This document shows positions 42,970 to 50,933 of a stretch of DNA of 64,000 bases, one piece after another. This DNA is from Chloroflexota bacterium (GTDB taxonomy: Bacteria; Chloroflexota; JAHJIN01): assembly GCA_018823415.1 (NCBI GenBank), contig JAHJIN010000058.1:1-64000 (forward strand), given 5' to 3'. A program made the position numbers and the translations under genes. The number at the start of each line of letters is the position of its first letter. Within the stretch, counting starts at the first letter, position 1. The notes beneath the pieces are model-generated. The model worked only from the letters and a program-made list of their open reading frames with translations, did not search any database and was not told where the DNA came from.

Positions 42970-43332
42970 CTAGAGAATGTCTTTGACCTCGATCTGGAGT
43001 TCACCGGCTTCTTTGGTCATCACCGGGATGCTGATCTGGTGCGATCCGGGCGCGAGTTCGGTGCCCGTGAGCCGCAGGGTGATGACGGCGTTGATGCCAA
43101 AGGTCAGCGGGTGGTCTGGCGATACATCGGCAAAGACTTGCTCGACGTCGCTACTGATGACGACTGTATCGGCCAGAGGGTAGGCCACTTCGTCGATGGT
43201 GATAGGTGCGGCCCCGACAATAGTGCCCGGGGCCAACGTGTTCTTGATCTCGAACTCGACGCCGGCAGCGGTATTCTTGAGGCTGCCCTTGACGTATAGT
43301 TTTTTTAGCAAAAATGCGGGAATGGCCGGCAT
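42970..43332 (-). CDS. Conserved hypothetical small protein
   Basis: 120 residues from ATG 43332, six bases after GGAGG; a TTG two codons earlier is less likely. The sequence begins MPAIPAFLLKKLYVKGSLKN and continues as alternating beta strands with VGAAPITIDEV and PLTFGINAVITLRLTG. No signal peptide, helix or cysteine is present. It looks like a single small beta-sandwich domain. It has a consensus promoter and is the first gene before mtaB-tgt. I do not know its function. Confidence 0.75.
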   Translation of the reverse strand: MPAIPAFLLKKLYVKGSLKNTAAGVEFEIKNTLAPGTIVGAAPITIDEVAYPLADTVVISSDVEQVFADVSPDHPLTFGINAVITLRLTGTELAPGSHQISIPVMTKEAGELQIEVKDIL

Positions 43333-43373
43333 GTTCAACCTCCAGCGTGTTAAGGGCTTGGTAATCCGGGGGC

Positions 43374-43403
43374 ATTATACACCAAAGTTCCACAGGCTGT
43401 CAA
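43374..43403 (-). promoter_or_regulatory. Strong promoter of the small protein-mtaB-tgt unit
   Basis: Minus strand: TTGACA (43403-43398), an 18-base spacer and TATAAT (43379-43374). The -35 box lies within a palindrome, GGCTGTCAACAGCC (43395-43408), which may be an operator or the terminator of the preceding gene. Confidence 0.8.
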
Positions 43404-43427
43404 CAGCCGCTGAGGGCAGATGGGGTG

Positions 43428-44465
43428 TCAATGCGTGCGTGTGACCTTGTGCAGGCGGCGCGGTTGGTCGGGGTCCAGGCCCCGGGTCTGCGCCAGGTGC
43501 AGGGCCAAGAGTTGCCCGGCCACGGCAGCCGTGACCGGCGAAAGCCATTCTGGCACCTGACCCGGCAAGTCCAGAGCCATCTGCCCCAATGCCAGCAGCT
43601 CGGCGTCGTCGCTGATGACCAGCAATTCGGCACCGGCATCGCGGAGATCTCGCGCCAGCTCGCGCACGTTGTCCAACGCCGCGCCAGATGGGGCGATGAT
43701 CAGAGCCGGTAGGTCGCGTTGGACCAGGGCCACCGGCCCGTGCAAGAAATCGGCTGGCGAATACGGCTCGGCAGCGATGTAGGCCAGTTCCTTGAGCTTG
43801 AGGGCGACCTCGGAGGCGGTGGCATAGTTATAGCCCCGGCCCAGCACCACGCAGTGTGTGGCGAACCGCCAGCGCACGGCAGCAGCCTGGGCCGGGCCGT
43901 CCAGGTGCAGGGCGGTGGCGACGGCCTGCGGGAGCTGATCCAGTTCGGTCTGGCGGTCCAGGTCGCGGCTCAGGGCTACCGATAGGAGCGCCAGGGCGGT
44001 CAGGCTGGAGGTGTAGGTCTTGGTGGCGGCGACGCTGTGCTCCGGGCCGGTGTGCAGGAGCAGGCGGTGCTCGGTGGCAGAAGCCAACGGCGAATCTGGG
44101 TCGTTGGTGATAGCCAGGGTCAAGGCGCCCTGGCGGCGACCTTCGGCCACCACGGCCACCACGTCGGGCGATTGGCCGGACTGGGAGACACCCATGACCA
44201 TGGCCTGATCCAGACGTGGGGGTGTGTCGTACAAGGTAAACAGCGACGGCGTCGCCAGCCCCACCGGCAGGCGATTGACACTGCCCAGCAGATACTGGGC
44301 ATAGCGTGCGGCGCTGTCCGACGAACCCCGGGCTGCGATGACCACGTGCTGTATCTGGCGCGATCGGATGGCCTGGGCTACCCGGTCGGCTGCGTCGATT
44401 TCGCTGTCCAGCAGGCGCTGAATGGCGGCGGGTTGTTCGTGGATTTCGTGGGCCAGTTGGCTCAT
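43428..44465 (-). CDS. Double-SIS-domain sugar isomerase (GlmS isomerase-like)
   Basis: The ATG at 44465 gives MSQLAHEIHEQP, 345 residues. Two SIS domains follow: ARGSSDSAARYAQYLL and GVSQSGQSPDVVA in the first, and LKLKELAYIAAEPYSPADFLHGPVAL with its conserved His-Gly-Pro in the second. The glutaminase domain of GlmS is absent, so this is the isomerase or deaminase-like class (AgaS, NagB-II, FrlB). It probably acts on an amino-sugar phosphate, which would fit the PTS elsewhere in the window. Confidence 0.88.
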   Translation of the reverse strand: MSQLAHEIHEQPAAIQRLLDSEIDAADRVAQAIRSRQIQHVVIAARGSSDSAARYAQYLLGSVNRLPVGLATPSLFTLYDTPPRLDQAMVMGVSQSGQSPDVVAVVAEGRRQGALTLAITNDPDSPLASATEHRLLLHTGPEHSVAATKTYTSSLTALALLSVALSRDLDRQTELDQLPQAVATALHLDGPAQAAAVRWRFATHCVVLGRGYNYATASEVALKLKELAYIAAEPYSPADFLHGPVALVQRDLPALIIAPSGAALDNVRELARDLRDAGAELLVISDDAELLALGQMALDLPGQVPEWLSPVTAAVAGQLLALHLAQTRGLDPDQPRRLHKVTRTH

Positions 44466-44478
44466 GAGCGGTTGCCTC

Positions 44479-46380
44479 TCATTCTGCGAGTAGTTGTTCC
44501 CAGGCAGCCAGACATTCGGCCAGGCGCTGCTCGGTTTGGGCATAGGCGTGGCCGAGTTCGGCGATGCGTGCCGGGCCCACGCCCTGGGCGATTTCGTGTT
44601 CGATGGCGGCCAAGTGGGTTTCCAGCTCGTCTACCTCGGCTTCCAGGGCCAGGGCTTGCTCCTGTCGCTGGCGTTCGGCCCGGGTCTGCGCACGTTCCTC
44701 ACGTTGGGCCTGGCGGCGCTGTTCTTCCTGACGTTTCGCAGTTGGCTGTTCGGCGTCGGGCGCCGGCTCGGCGGCCTGTTGCATCGCCAGGTAATCAGCA
44801 TAGTTGCCGGGGTAGGCTCGCAACTCGTCACCTTCCACGGCCCACACCTGGGTTGCCAGCGCGTCGATGAAGGAGCGGTCGTGGGACACAAAGAGCAGCG
44901 AGCCATTGAAATCGGATAGCACGCCTTCCAGCACTTCCTGGGACATGAGGTCCAGGTGGTTGGTGGGCTCGTCCAGGAGCAAGAGGTTGGCGCCGTCCAG
45001 GCTTAGTAGGGCCAGGGCGAGCCGGCTGCGCTCGCCACCCGAGAGCACGTTCACCTCTTTGAATACGTCCTCGCCGGTGAACAGATAAGTCGCCAGAATG
45101 TTGCGGGCGGTGCCTTCGTGGACAGGCTGGTCAAGGGCGGCCTGACGATCCAGCATGGTTTCCAGCACCGAGCGGGTCGGGTCTAGCTCTTCGCGGGCCT
45201 GGGCATAGTAGCCGGGCCGCACCTTGACGCCCAGGCGCGATTCGCCGGTCAAGGGCCGGACCTGGCCCAGCACGATGCGCAGGAACGTGGTTTTGCCGGA
45301 CCCGTTGGGGCCGATGAGGGCCACGCGTTCGCCGCGTTCCATCTCCAGGTCGGGGCACCGGAACAGTGCCTTGGCCGGGTAGCCGACGGTCAGGCTGTGG
45401 GTAGACAGGACCACACGGCCGCCGCGCAGCTTGGCCTGCAACCGCATGCGCACAGCGCGTTCTTCTTGGGGGCGTTCCACGCGTTCCAGTCGCTCCAGGC
45501 GTTTGCGCCGGCCCTGCGCCTCTTTGGTGCGTTGGCCGGCGATATAGCGCCGGATGAATTCTTCGGTCTGGGCGATGTGTTCTTGCTGAGCCTCGTACTC
45601 GCGGCGCCGGCGTTCCAGGCGCTCGGCGCGCTCCTGAACATAGGCGCTATAATTGCCGGTGTAGGTTTCCAGCTTGAGGAATGACAGCTCCCAGACCTCG
45701 GTGGCGATCTTGTCCAGGAACCGGCGGTCATGGGCCACCACCACCAGGCTATTAGTCCAATGCAGCAAATAGCCTTCCAGCCATTCCAGCGTGGTCAGGT
45801 CCAGGTGATTGGTGGGCTCGTCCAGGAGCAGCAGGTCGGGGCGCGACAACAAGAGCTGAGCCAGGGCGCCCCGGGTGGCCTGACCGCCGCTCAGGTGCGC
45901 GCAGGGCATATCTAGCTCGTCCTGGTCGAATCCCAGGCCCCGCAGCACGCGGCGAATTTCGATTTCATAGTCATAGCCGCCCAGTTGCTCGAACCGTTGG
46001 AGCGCCTGGTCATAGCGTGCCAGGGTGCGGTCGTATTCGTCGCCTTGTGCCAGGCCCAGGGCGGTTTCCAGCTCGCGCAACTCGCTTTGGAGCGCCAGCA
46101 CCTCGTCAAAGACGGTCAGCATGGCCTGATAGAGCGTGGCATCGGTCTCGAACACCGGGATCTGGGGCAGGTAGCCGATGCGCAGGCCCCGGCGCCGGGT
46201 CACGTGGCCGGTATCGGGCCTTTCCAGGTCGGCCAGCATGCGCAGCAGGGTGGTCTTGCCGCTGCCATTGGTGCCCACCAGGGCCACGCGTGCGCCTTTA
46301 TCCACGTGTACGGTGACGTCGCGGAAAACTTGCTGGGTGACAAAGGATTTGCCGAGGTTGTGAGCAGAAAGAATAGACAT
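44479..46380 (-). CDS. ABC-F family ATPase
   Basis: 633 residues from ATG 46380 (MSILSAHNLG); an ATG four codons earlier overlaps a hairpin and is less likely. Two ATPase domains without membrane helices: GTNGSGKTT / LSGGQ / LLLLDEPTNHLD, then GPNGSGKTT / LSGGE / LLLLDEPTNHLD, joined by a charged linker near residues 245-310. A Glu/Gln/Arg-rich coiled coil fills 540-630. Such proteins act on the ribosome, as translation factors or antibiotic-protection proteins. It begins 57 bases after moaB. Confidence 0.93.
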   Translation of the reverse strand: MSILSAHNLGKSFVTQQVFRDVTVHVDKGARVALVGTNGSGKTTLLRMLADLERPDTGHVTRRRGLRIGYLPQIPVFETDATLYQAMLTVFDEVLALQSELRELETALGLAQGDEYDRTLARYDQALQRFEQLGGYDYEIEIRRVLRGLGFDQDELDMPCAHLSGGQATRGALAQLLLSRPDLLLLDEPTNHLDLTTLEWLEGYLLHWTNSLVVVAHDRRFLDKIATEVWELSFLKLETYTGNYSAYVQERAERLERRRREYEAQQEHIAQTEEFIRRYIAGQRTKEAQGRRKRLERLERVERPQEERAVRMRLQAKLRGGRVVLSTHSLTVGYPAKALFRCPDLEMERGERVALIGPNGSGKTTFLRIVLGQVRPLTGESRLGVKVRPGYYAQAREELDPTRSVLETMLDRQAALDQPVHEGTARNILATYLFTGEDVFKEVNVLSGGERSRLALALLSLDGANLLLLDEPTNHLDLMSQEVLEGVLSDFNGSLLFVSHDRSFIDALATQVWAVEGDELRAYPGNYADYLAMQQAAEPAPDAEQPTAKRQEEQRRQAQREERAQTRAERQRQEQALALEAEVDELETHLAAIEHEIAQGVGPARIAELGHAYAQTEQRLAECLAAWEQLLAE

Positions 46381-46391
46381 GGTGATCAACA

Positions 46392-46417
46392 TAGGGCCGG
46401 TGTGGAAACCGGCCCTA
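46392..46417. repeat. Perfect hairpin in the leader of the ABC-F gene
   Basis: TAGGGCCGGT (46392-46401) pairs with ACCGGCCCTA (46408-46417) around a six-base loop. It covers the upstream alternative ATG of the ABC-F gene. ABC-F genes are often controlled by attenuation, but no leader peptide is evident here. Confidence 0.65.
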
Positions 46418-46437
46418 CGGTTTTGTGATGTGATGGG

Positions 46438-46947
46438 TCAGGCGCGGTGTTCGTGGTGCTGGTCCGCGTCTGGGGCCTCTTGCAAGAGCGCCAGGCCGTG
46501 AGGCAGGGCCGGGGCGATGGTGTCCAGGTTTTCGCGCACGGCCTTGGGGCTGCCCGGCAGGTTGACAATGAGACAGCGGCCCCGGATGCCGGCCACGGCC
46601 CGCGAGAGCATGGCGTGGGGCGTGACGCGCAGACTGGCGGCGCGCATGGCCTCGGCCAGACCCGGCGTCTCGCGCTCGATGACATCGCGCGTGGCCTCGG
46701 GCGTCACGTCGCGGGGTGCTAGGCCGGTGCCGCCGGTGGTGAGCACCAGGTCCAGCCGGTCCTCGTCGGCCCAGCGGCGCAGGATGGTGGCAATCTCGGC
46801 GCGCTCGTCCGGCACGATGGCCGTGAGCGTCACCTGGGCGCCCAGCCGCTCCTGGGCCAGTTGAGCCAGCAGCGGACCACTGGCATCCTCGCGCTCGCCG
46901 CGCGCGCTGCGGTCGCTGACGGTGAGAATACCGGTTCGGATCGTCAT
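46438..46947 (-). CDS. moaB: Molybdopterin adenylyltransferase (MoaB/MogA family)
   Basis: 169 residues. TGGTGLAPRDVTPEA and LIVNLPGSPKAVRENL are the molybdopterin- and nucleotide-binding loops. It adenylates molybdopterin before metal insertion. It would support the three AOR proteins encoded 30 kb away, in which tungsten is held by the same pterin. No other moa or moe genes are in the window apart from the two MoaD-like proteins. Confidence 0.92.
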   Translation of the reverse strand: MTIRTGILTVSDRSARGEREDASGPLLAQLAQERLGAQVTLTAIVPDERAEIATILRRWADEDRLDLVLTTGGTGLAPRDVTPEATRDVIERETPGLAEAMRAASLRVTPHAMLSRAVAGIRGRCLIVNLPGSPKAVRENLDTIAPALPHGLALLQEAPDADQHHEHRA

Positions 46948-46960
46948 GTGCTTTTCCTGG

Positions 46961-48277
46961 TTAGCGAATGAACGGCGCCAGTACGTCTGGCAGGTCGGGC
47001 TTGCCGATCTCTTGGAGTTCGTAACGGATGCGCACGCTGGGCTGTTTGATCTGGATCACCCGGCGCAGGTCGATGGGCGTGGCAATGATGACCAGGTCGG
47101 CTGGCGTGGCGCTGATGGTCTCTTGCAGGTCGTGGGTCTGATGCGCGCCATAGCCCATCGCCGGCAGCACGGGGCCGGTGTTGGGATATTTTTCATAGGT
47201 TTCCACGATGCTGCCCACGGCATAGGGGCGCGGGTCGATGATTTCCAGCGCGCCAAAGCGGCGGGCCGCCACCACGCCAGCGCCATAGGCCATTCCGCCA
47301 TGGGTGAGCGTGGGGCCGTCCTCCACCACTAGCACTCGCCGGCCGCGAATGGCGTGATAATCATCCACGAACAGGGGGCTGGCCGCTTCGACGATGGTGG
47401 CCGACGGCGCCAGAGCATATGCGTTGGCGCGGACCTCCTCGATGCCCTGCTGGGTGGCGGTATCGACCTTGTTGATGACCACCACATCGGCCATGCGCAG
47501 GTTGGCCTCGCCGGGGTGATACGATATCTCGTGGCCGGGCCGAAGCGGGTCGGCCACCACGATGTGCAGGTTGGGCTGGTAGAACGGCAGGTCGTTGTTG
47601 CCCCCGTCCCAGATGATGATGTCAGCCTCTTGCTCGGCGCGGCGCAGGATTTGCTCATAGTCCACGCCGGCATAAACGATGACGCCCCGGTCGATGTGCG
47701 GCTCGTACTCTTCGCGCTCTTCGATGGTGCATTTTTGGATTTCCAGGTCCTCGTAAGAGGCGAACCGCTGCACCACCTGTTTTTCCAGGTCGCCATAGGG
47801 CATGGGATGTCGAATCGCCACCACACGCTTGTTGGCAGCGCGCAAGATGTCGGTAACGCGGCGGGTGGTCTGCGATTTGCCGGCCCCGGTGCGCACGGCG
47901 CAGATGGCAATGACCGGCTTTTTGGACTTGAGCATGGTGGTGCTGGCGCCCATCAGCCGAAAGTCGGCACCCGTCGTGATCACCTGGCTGGCTTTGTGCA
48001 TCACATAGCTGTGCGGTACGTCACTGTACGCAAAGATCACCTGGTCCACCTTGTGCTCGCGGATCAGGTCGCACAACTCGACTTCGGCATGGATGGGAAT
48101 GCCGTCGGGGTACAACGAGCCGGCCAGGGCCGGCGGATACTGGCGACCGGCGATGTCGGGGATCTGGGTGGCGGTAAAGGCCACTACCTCATAGTCCAGA
48201 TTATCCCGAAAGTAGACGTTAAAGTTGTGAAAGTCGCGGCCGGCGGCTCCCATGATGATTACACGCGTTTTCTTCAC
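46961..48277 (-). CDS. Cyclic 2,3-diphosphoglycerate synthetase homologue (P-loop GTPase-like)
   Basis: 438 residues with GTG 48277 behind GAGGAGG. RVIIMGAAGRDFHNFN opens the protein, a P-loop ICAVRTGAGKSQTTRR lies near 140, and VINKVD is a G4-like motif. The sequence resembles the archaeal cpgS product, which makes the thermoprotectant cyclic 2,3-diphosphoglycerate from 2,3-bisphosphoglycerate. Bacterial homologues are mostly annotated only as GTPases. It lies between moaB and tatC. The activity in this organism is unproven. Confidence 0.78.
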   Translation of the reverse strand: MKKTRVIIMGAAGRDFHNFNVYFRDNLDYEVVAFTATQIPDIAGRQYPPALAGSLYPDGIPIHAEVELCDLIREHKVDQVIFAYSDVPHSYVMHKASQVITTGADFRLMGASTTMLKSKKPVIAICAVRTGAGKSQTTRRVTDILRAANKRVVAIRHPMPYGDLEKQVVQRFASYEDLEIQKCTIEEREEYEPHIDRGVIVYAGVDYEQILRRAEQEADIIIWDGGNNDLPFYQPNLHIVVADPLRPGHEISYHPGEANLRMADVVVINKVDTATQQGIEEVRANAYALAPSATIVEAASPLFVDDYHAIRGRRVLVVEDGPTLTHGGMAYGAGVVAARRFGALEIIDPRPYAVGSIVETYEKYPNTGPVLPAMGYGAHQTHDLQETISATPADLVIIATPIDLRRVIQIKQPSVRIRYELQEIGKPDLPDVLAPFIR

Positions 48278-48332
48278 TGAAATCCTCCTCTTCGTTGATG
48301 GAATGGAAATTCGCAATACAAGCCCGGGTCGG

Positions 48333-49052
48333 TTATGCAAACCGGGCCAGGATAATGCTGAGCATATACAACAAGATCATGGGGATGGCGACCAAAAGCT
48401 GGTTGAACGGATCCGGGGTGGGGGTGATGATGGCCGCTGCCACAAAGATGATCAGGAGCGCGTGTTTCCAATACTTGATCAACATGCGGTGGTTGACCAC
48501 CCCGATCTTGGCCAGGAAAAACACCACCAGCGGCATTTCAAAGATCACGCCGGCCGCCAGCAGCATCTGGGCTACAAAGGGCAGGTAATAGTCCATGCGC
48601 CATTCTGGCTCGGCCACCGAGTTGCCAAACGCGAACAGGAACGGCAGCATGGCCGGCAATACCACAAAATACGCAAACCCGGCCCCCACCAGAAACAGAC
48701 CCGCGATAAAGGGCAACGTGGAATAGAGCCAGCGCTTCTCGTTGGGCTTGAGACCCGGGGCCAAAAAGCGTACTATGTGATACATGATGATGGGGGAGGC
48801 GATGGCGATGCCCACCACCAACGACACCCGCATGAAATTGGCTATGGTTTCGGGCGGCGACTGTACCCGGAGCTTGTCGATCAGGCCGCCGGCCGGATAC
48901 AGCAGCAGTTGGACCACGCGCTCGGCAAAAAAGAACGAGACCATGGTGGTGAGAGCTACCGTGACGACGATGCGCACCAACCGATAGCGCAACTCGGCCA
49001 GGTGTTCAAAGATGGTCTGGGTTTCTGCGTCTGTTTGATTGGCCAGAGTCAC
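48333..49052 (-). CDS. tatC: Sec-independent protein translocase TatC
   Basis: 239 residues with six helices and the N-terminal motif IFEHLAELRYRL, where the Glu contacts the twin-arginine signal. The later FMRVSLVVGIAIASPIIMYH and FALGNS-like (LFAFGNSVAEP) regions are typical. GTG 49052 overlaps the stop of the acyl-carrier-like gene as GTGA. TatA is not in the window. Confidence 0.96.
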   Translation of the reverse strand: MTLANQTDAETQTIFEHLAELRYRLVRIVVTVALTTMVSFFFAERVVQLLLYPAGGLIDKLRVQSPPETIANFMRVSLVVGIAIASPIIMYHIVRFLAPGLKPNEKRWLYSTLPFIAGLFLVGAGFAYFVVLPAMLPFLFAFGNSVAEPEWRMDYYLPFVAQMLLAAGVIFEMPLVVFFLAKIGVVNHRMLIKYWKHALLIIFVAAAIITPTPDPFNQLLVAIPMILLYMLSIILARFA

Positions 49053-49282
49053 AGCTGATCCTCGACATAGTCTACCAACGCCCGCACCGTGAACAACAAG
49101 CGGGCGTCCGCATTGGGGATCTCGATCTCGAACTCTTCTTCAACAGCCAGAATTAGATCCCCCAGGTCGATGGGGTCCAGGTTCAAGTCGTCGATGAGGG
49201 CTGCGTCCGGGGTGATCTCGCTCTCATCGACACCACTGTCCACAACGAGTTGCTTGACTCTTGTATATACCGATGATGCCAC
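49049..49282 (-). CDS. Acyl-carrier-protein-like protein lacking the phosphopantetheine serine
   Basis: 77 residues from GTG 49282, chosen for its GGGAGGT site. The whole chain aligns with ACP: VKQLVVDSGVDESEIT, then LIDDLNLDPIDLGDLILAVEEEF, and a final TVRALVDYVEDQL. In ACP the motif is D-S-L and the serine carries the phosphopantetheine arm. Here it reads D-P-I (codons GAC CCC ATC), so the arm cannot be attached. It lies between nusB and tatC, near fabG, where a real acpP might be expected. It may be a structural or regulatory ACP relative. Confidence 0.85.
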   Translation of the reverse strand: MASSVYTRVKQLVVDSGVDESEITPDAALIDDLNLDPIDLGDLILAVEEEFEIEIPNADARLLFTVRALVDYVEDQL

Positions 49283-49296
49283 GGAACCACCTCCCG

Positions 49297-49737
49297 TCAA
49301 ACTTGAGCGGCAACGTTGACTATTGTTCCCAGCACGCCATTGATAAAGCGTCGCGAACTGTCGTTGCCAAATATCTTGGCCAATTCGATGGCTTCGTTGA
49401 TGGCGACCTTGACCGGCACCTTGAATTCGGGGGACGCCGGATCGTCGGTCGTTTCGTATTGAATCTCGAAAATGGCCAGGCGCAAGATGTTTTTGTCAAT
49501 GTGGGCCATCTGGTCGATGGGCCAGGTAGGTGCGGCCTGCTGGATGCGCCGGTCGATGCCTGGCAGATTGGCCAACGTGCCCTGGATCAGATGCCAGGCA
49601 AAGTCGGTCACTTCGGTCGGTAACGCCTCATCGTGCACATGATGCATCAGCACCTGCTCCGGGTCATGGGTGCTACAATCCACTTCAAACAGTGTTTGCA
49701 GGGCAATGATCCGCGCTCTGCGTCTGACCTTCACCAC
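49297..49737 (-). CDS. nusB: Transcription antitermination factor NusB
   Basis: 146 residues with a GTG start. [19 protein letters not shown] at the N-terminus, then [16 protein letters not shown] and [28 protein letters not shown], are diagnostic of NusB, which acts with NusE in rRNA antitermination. It lies 14 bases before the acyl-carrier-like gene. Confidence 0.96.
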   Translation of the reverse strand: MVKVRRRARIIALQTLFEVDCSTHDPEQVLMHHVHDEALPTEVTDFAWHLIQGTLANLPGIDRRIQQAAPTWPIDQMAHIDKNILRLAIFEIQYETTDDPASPEFKVPVKVAINEAIELAKIFGNDSSRRFINGVLGTIVNVAAQV

Positions 49738-49765
49738 TGGCTCCCATTGCCGGCTCGGCGTCTGG

Positions 49766-50086
49766 CTAGTCTACGTCCTGGATATAGACGTTGACCACGC
49801 GCGCGTCCATGCCCACCATGTTTTGGATGGCCTCGGCCACCTGCTGCTGGACCAGGGTGCCCACCTGGAGCAGGCTGGCGTCGCGCTTGGCCACGATGTA
49901 CAGATCCACGCTGACCTGCTCGTCTTCTACCTGGACCTTGACACCCGGCGCTTCGCGGGACAGGAACTTGCCCACGCCGCCCGGGCTGAGGCGTGAGACC
50001 CCTTCTACATCCAGTGCCGTCAGGCGCACGATGGTCGATAACACGTCTGGCGCGATGCGCACCGTGCCCAGTTTTTCTTCTTTCAC
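49766..50086 (-). CDS. Asp23/Gls24 (YloU-like) family protein
   Basis: 106 residues from GTG 50086 behind [33 protein letters not shown] and the final [17 protein letters not shown] are the Asp23 family pattern. In Firmicutes these are membrane-associated envelope-stress proteins that often sit beside fatty acid kinase or nusB. A second, different copy is at 63578-63940. Confidence 0.9.
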   Translation of the reverse strand: MKEEKLGTVRIAPDVLSTIVRLTALDVEGVSRLSPGGVGKFLSREAPGVKVQVEDEQVSVDLYIVAKRDASLLQVGTLVQQQVAEAIQNMVGMDARVVNVYIQDVD

Positions 50087-50121
50087 TCGCTTTCCTCCCC
50101 GGGGCGGCTGCCAGGGCCGCC

Positions 50122-50868
50122 CTACATCATCATCATGCCGCCGTCTACGCTGAGGATCTGGCCGGTGATGTACGAAGCCTCGTCCGAGGCCAAAAAGGCC
50201 ACGGCATTGGCAATCTCTTCGGGCTCGCCGGGCCGGCCCAGCACAATGAGCTGCCGGGCCTGATCTAGCAGGTCTGCCGGTAGATCCTGGGTGAGGGCAG
50301 TCATCACCAAGCCCGGGGCCACGGCGTTGCAGGTGACGCCCCGGCTGCCCAATTCCCGGGCCACGCTTTTGGTGAGGCCCACCAGGCCGGCCTTGGCCGA
50401 GGCATAGTTGGCCTGCCCGGCATTCCCGCTCAGCCCGGCCACGGACGAGATATTCACGATGCGGCCATAGCGCTGCTTCATCATGGGCTTGGTTACGGCC
50501 TGGGTACACAGGAACGCGCTCTTGAGGTTGGTGGTGATGACGTGGTCCCAGTCTTCTTCTTTCAGGCGCAGGATGAGCATGTCGCGGGTGGTGCCGGCAT
50601 TGTTCACCAGCACATCGACGCGGCCGTAGACGTCTAGCACCTCTTTGACCATGCGCTTGACGTCGTCAGCATTGCTGGCGTCGGCCTGCACGACCAGGGC
50701 CTGACCGCCGGCCTCGCGCACGGCGGCGGCTGTTTCCTCGGCGCCGGCCTGGCTGGAGCGGTGGTTCACGATCACTGTCGCGCCCAGGCTCCCCAGCCTG
50801 ACGGCGATGGCCCGGCCGATACCCCGGGACGCGCCGGTGACGATGGCGATTTTACCGGTGAAATCCAT
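50122..50868 (-). CDS. fabG: 3-oxoacyl-ACP reductase
   Basis: 248 residues from ATG 50868. Cofactor loop TGASRGIGRAIA, NNAGTTRD, catalytic serine in NISSVAG, and the YASAK Tyr/Lys pair. It reduces 3-oxoacyl-ACP with NADPH in fatty acid elongation. The C-terminus VDGGMMMM is normal. A short hairpin (50102-50122) follows the gene. It is 60 bp downstream of panE and part of the fabD-fabK cluster. Confidence 0.95.
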   Translation of the reverse strand: MDFTGKIAIVTGASRGIGRAIAVRLGSLGATVIVNHRSSQAGAEETAAAVREAGGQALVVQADASNADDVKRMVKEVLDVYGRVDVLVNNAGTTRDMLILRLKEEDWDHVITTNLKSAFLCTQAVTKPMMKQRYGRIVNISSVAGLSGNAGQANYASAKAGLVGLTKSVARELGSRGVTCNAVAPGLVMTALTQDLPADLLDQARQLIVLGRPGEPEEIANAVAFLASDEASYITGQILSVDGGMMMM

Positions 50869-50910
50869 GTGTCTTTCCTCTCTTGCAATGATATGAGACA
50901 TGAACGAGAG

Positions 50911-50933
50911 ACGTCAAAAGTCAAACGTCAAGC
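50911..50933. repeat. Heptamer tandem repeat at the panE end
   Basis: Three near-identical heptamers, GTCAAAA, GTCAAAC and GTCAAGC (50913-50933), preceded by AC. The repeat runs into the last codons of panE and contains its TGA stop. Confidence 0.7.

Noticed and set aside
46392-46417. A rho-independent terminator of moaB
   Set aside because: The stem is perfect but no U-run follows in the minus-strand sense, so it was listed only as a hairpin.
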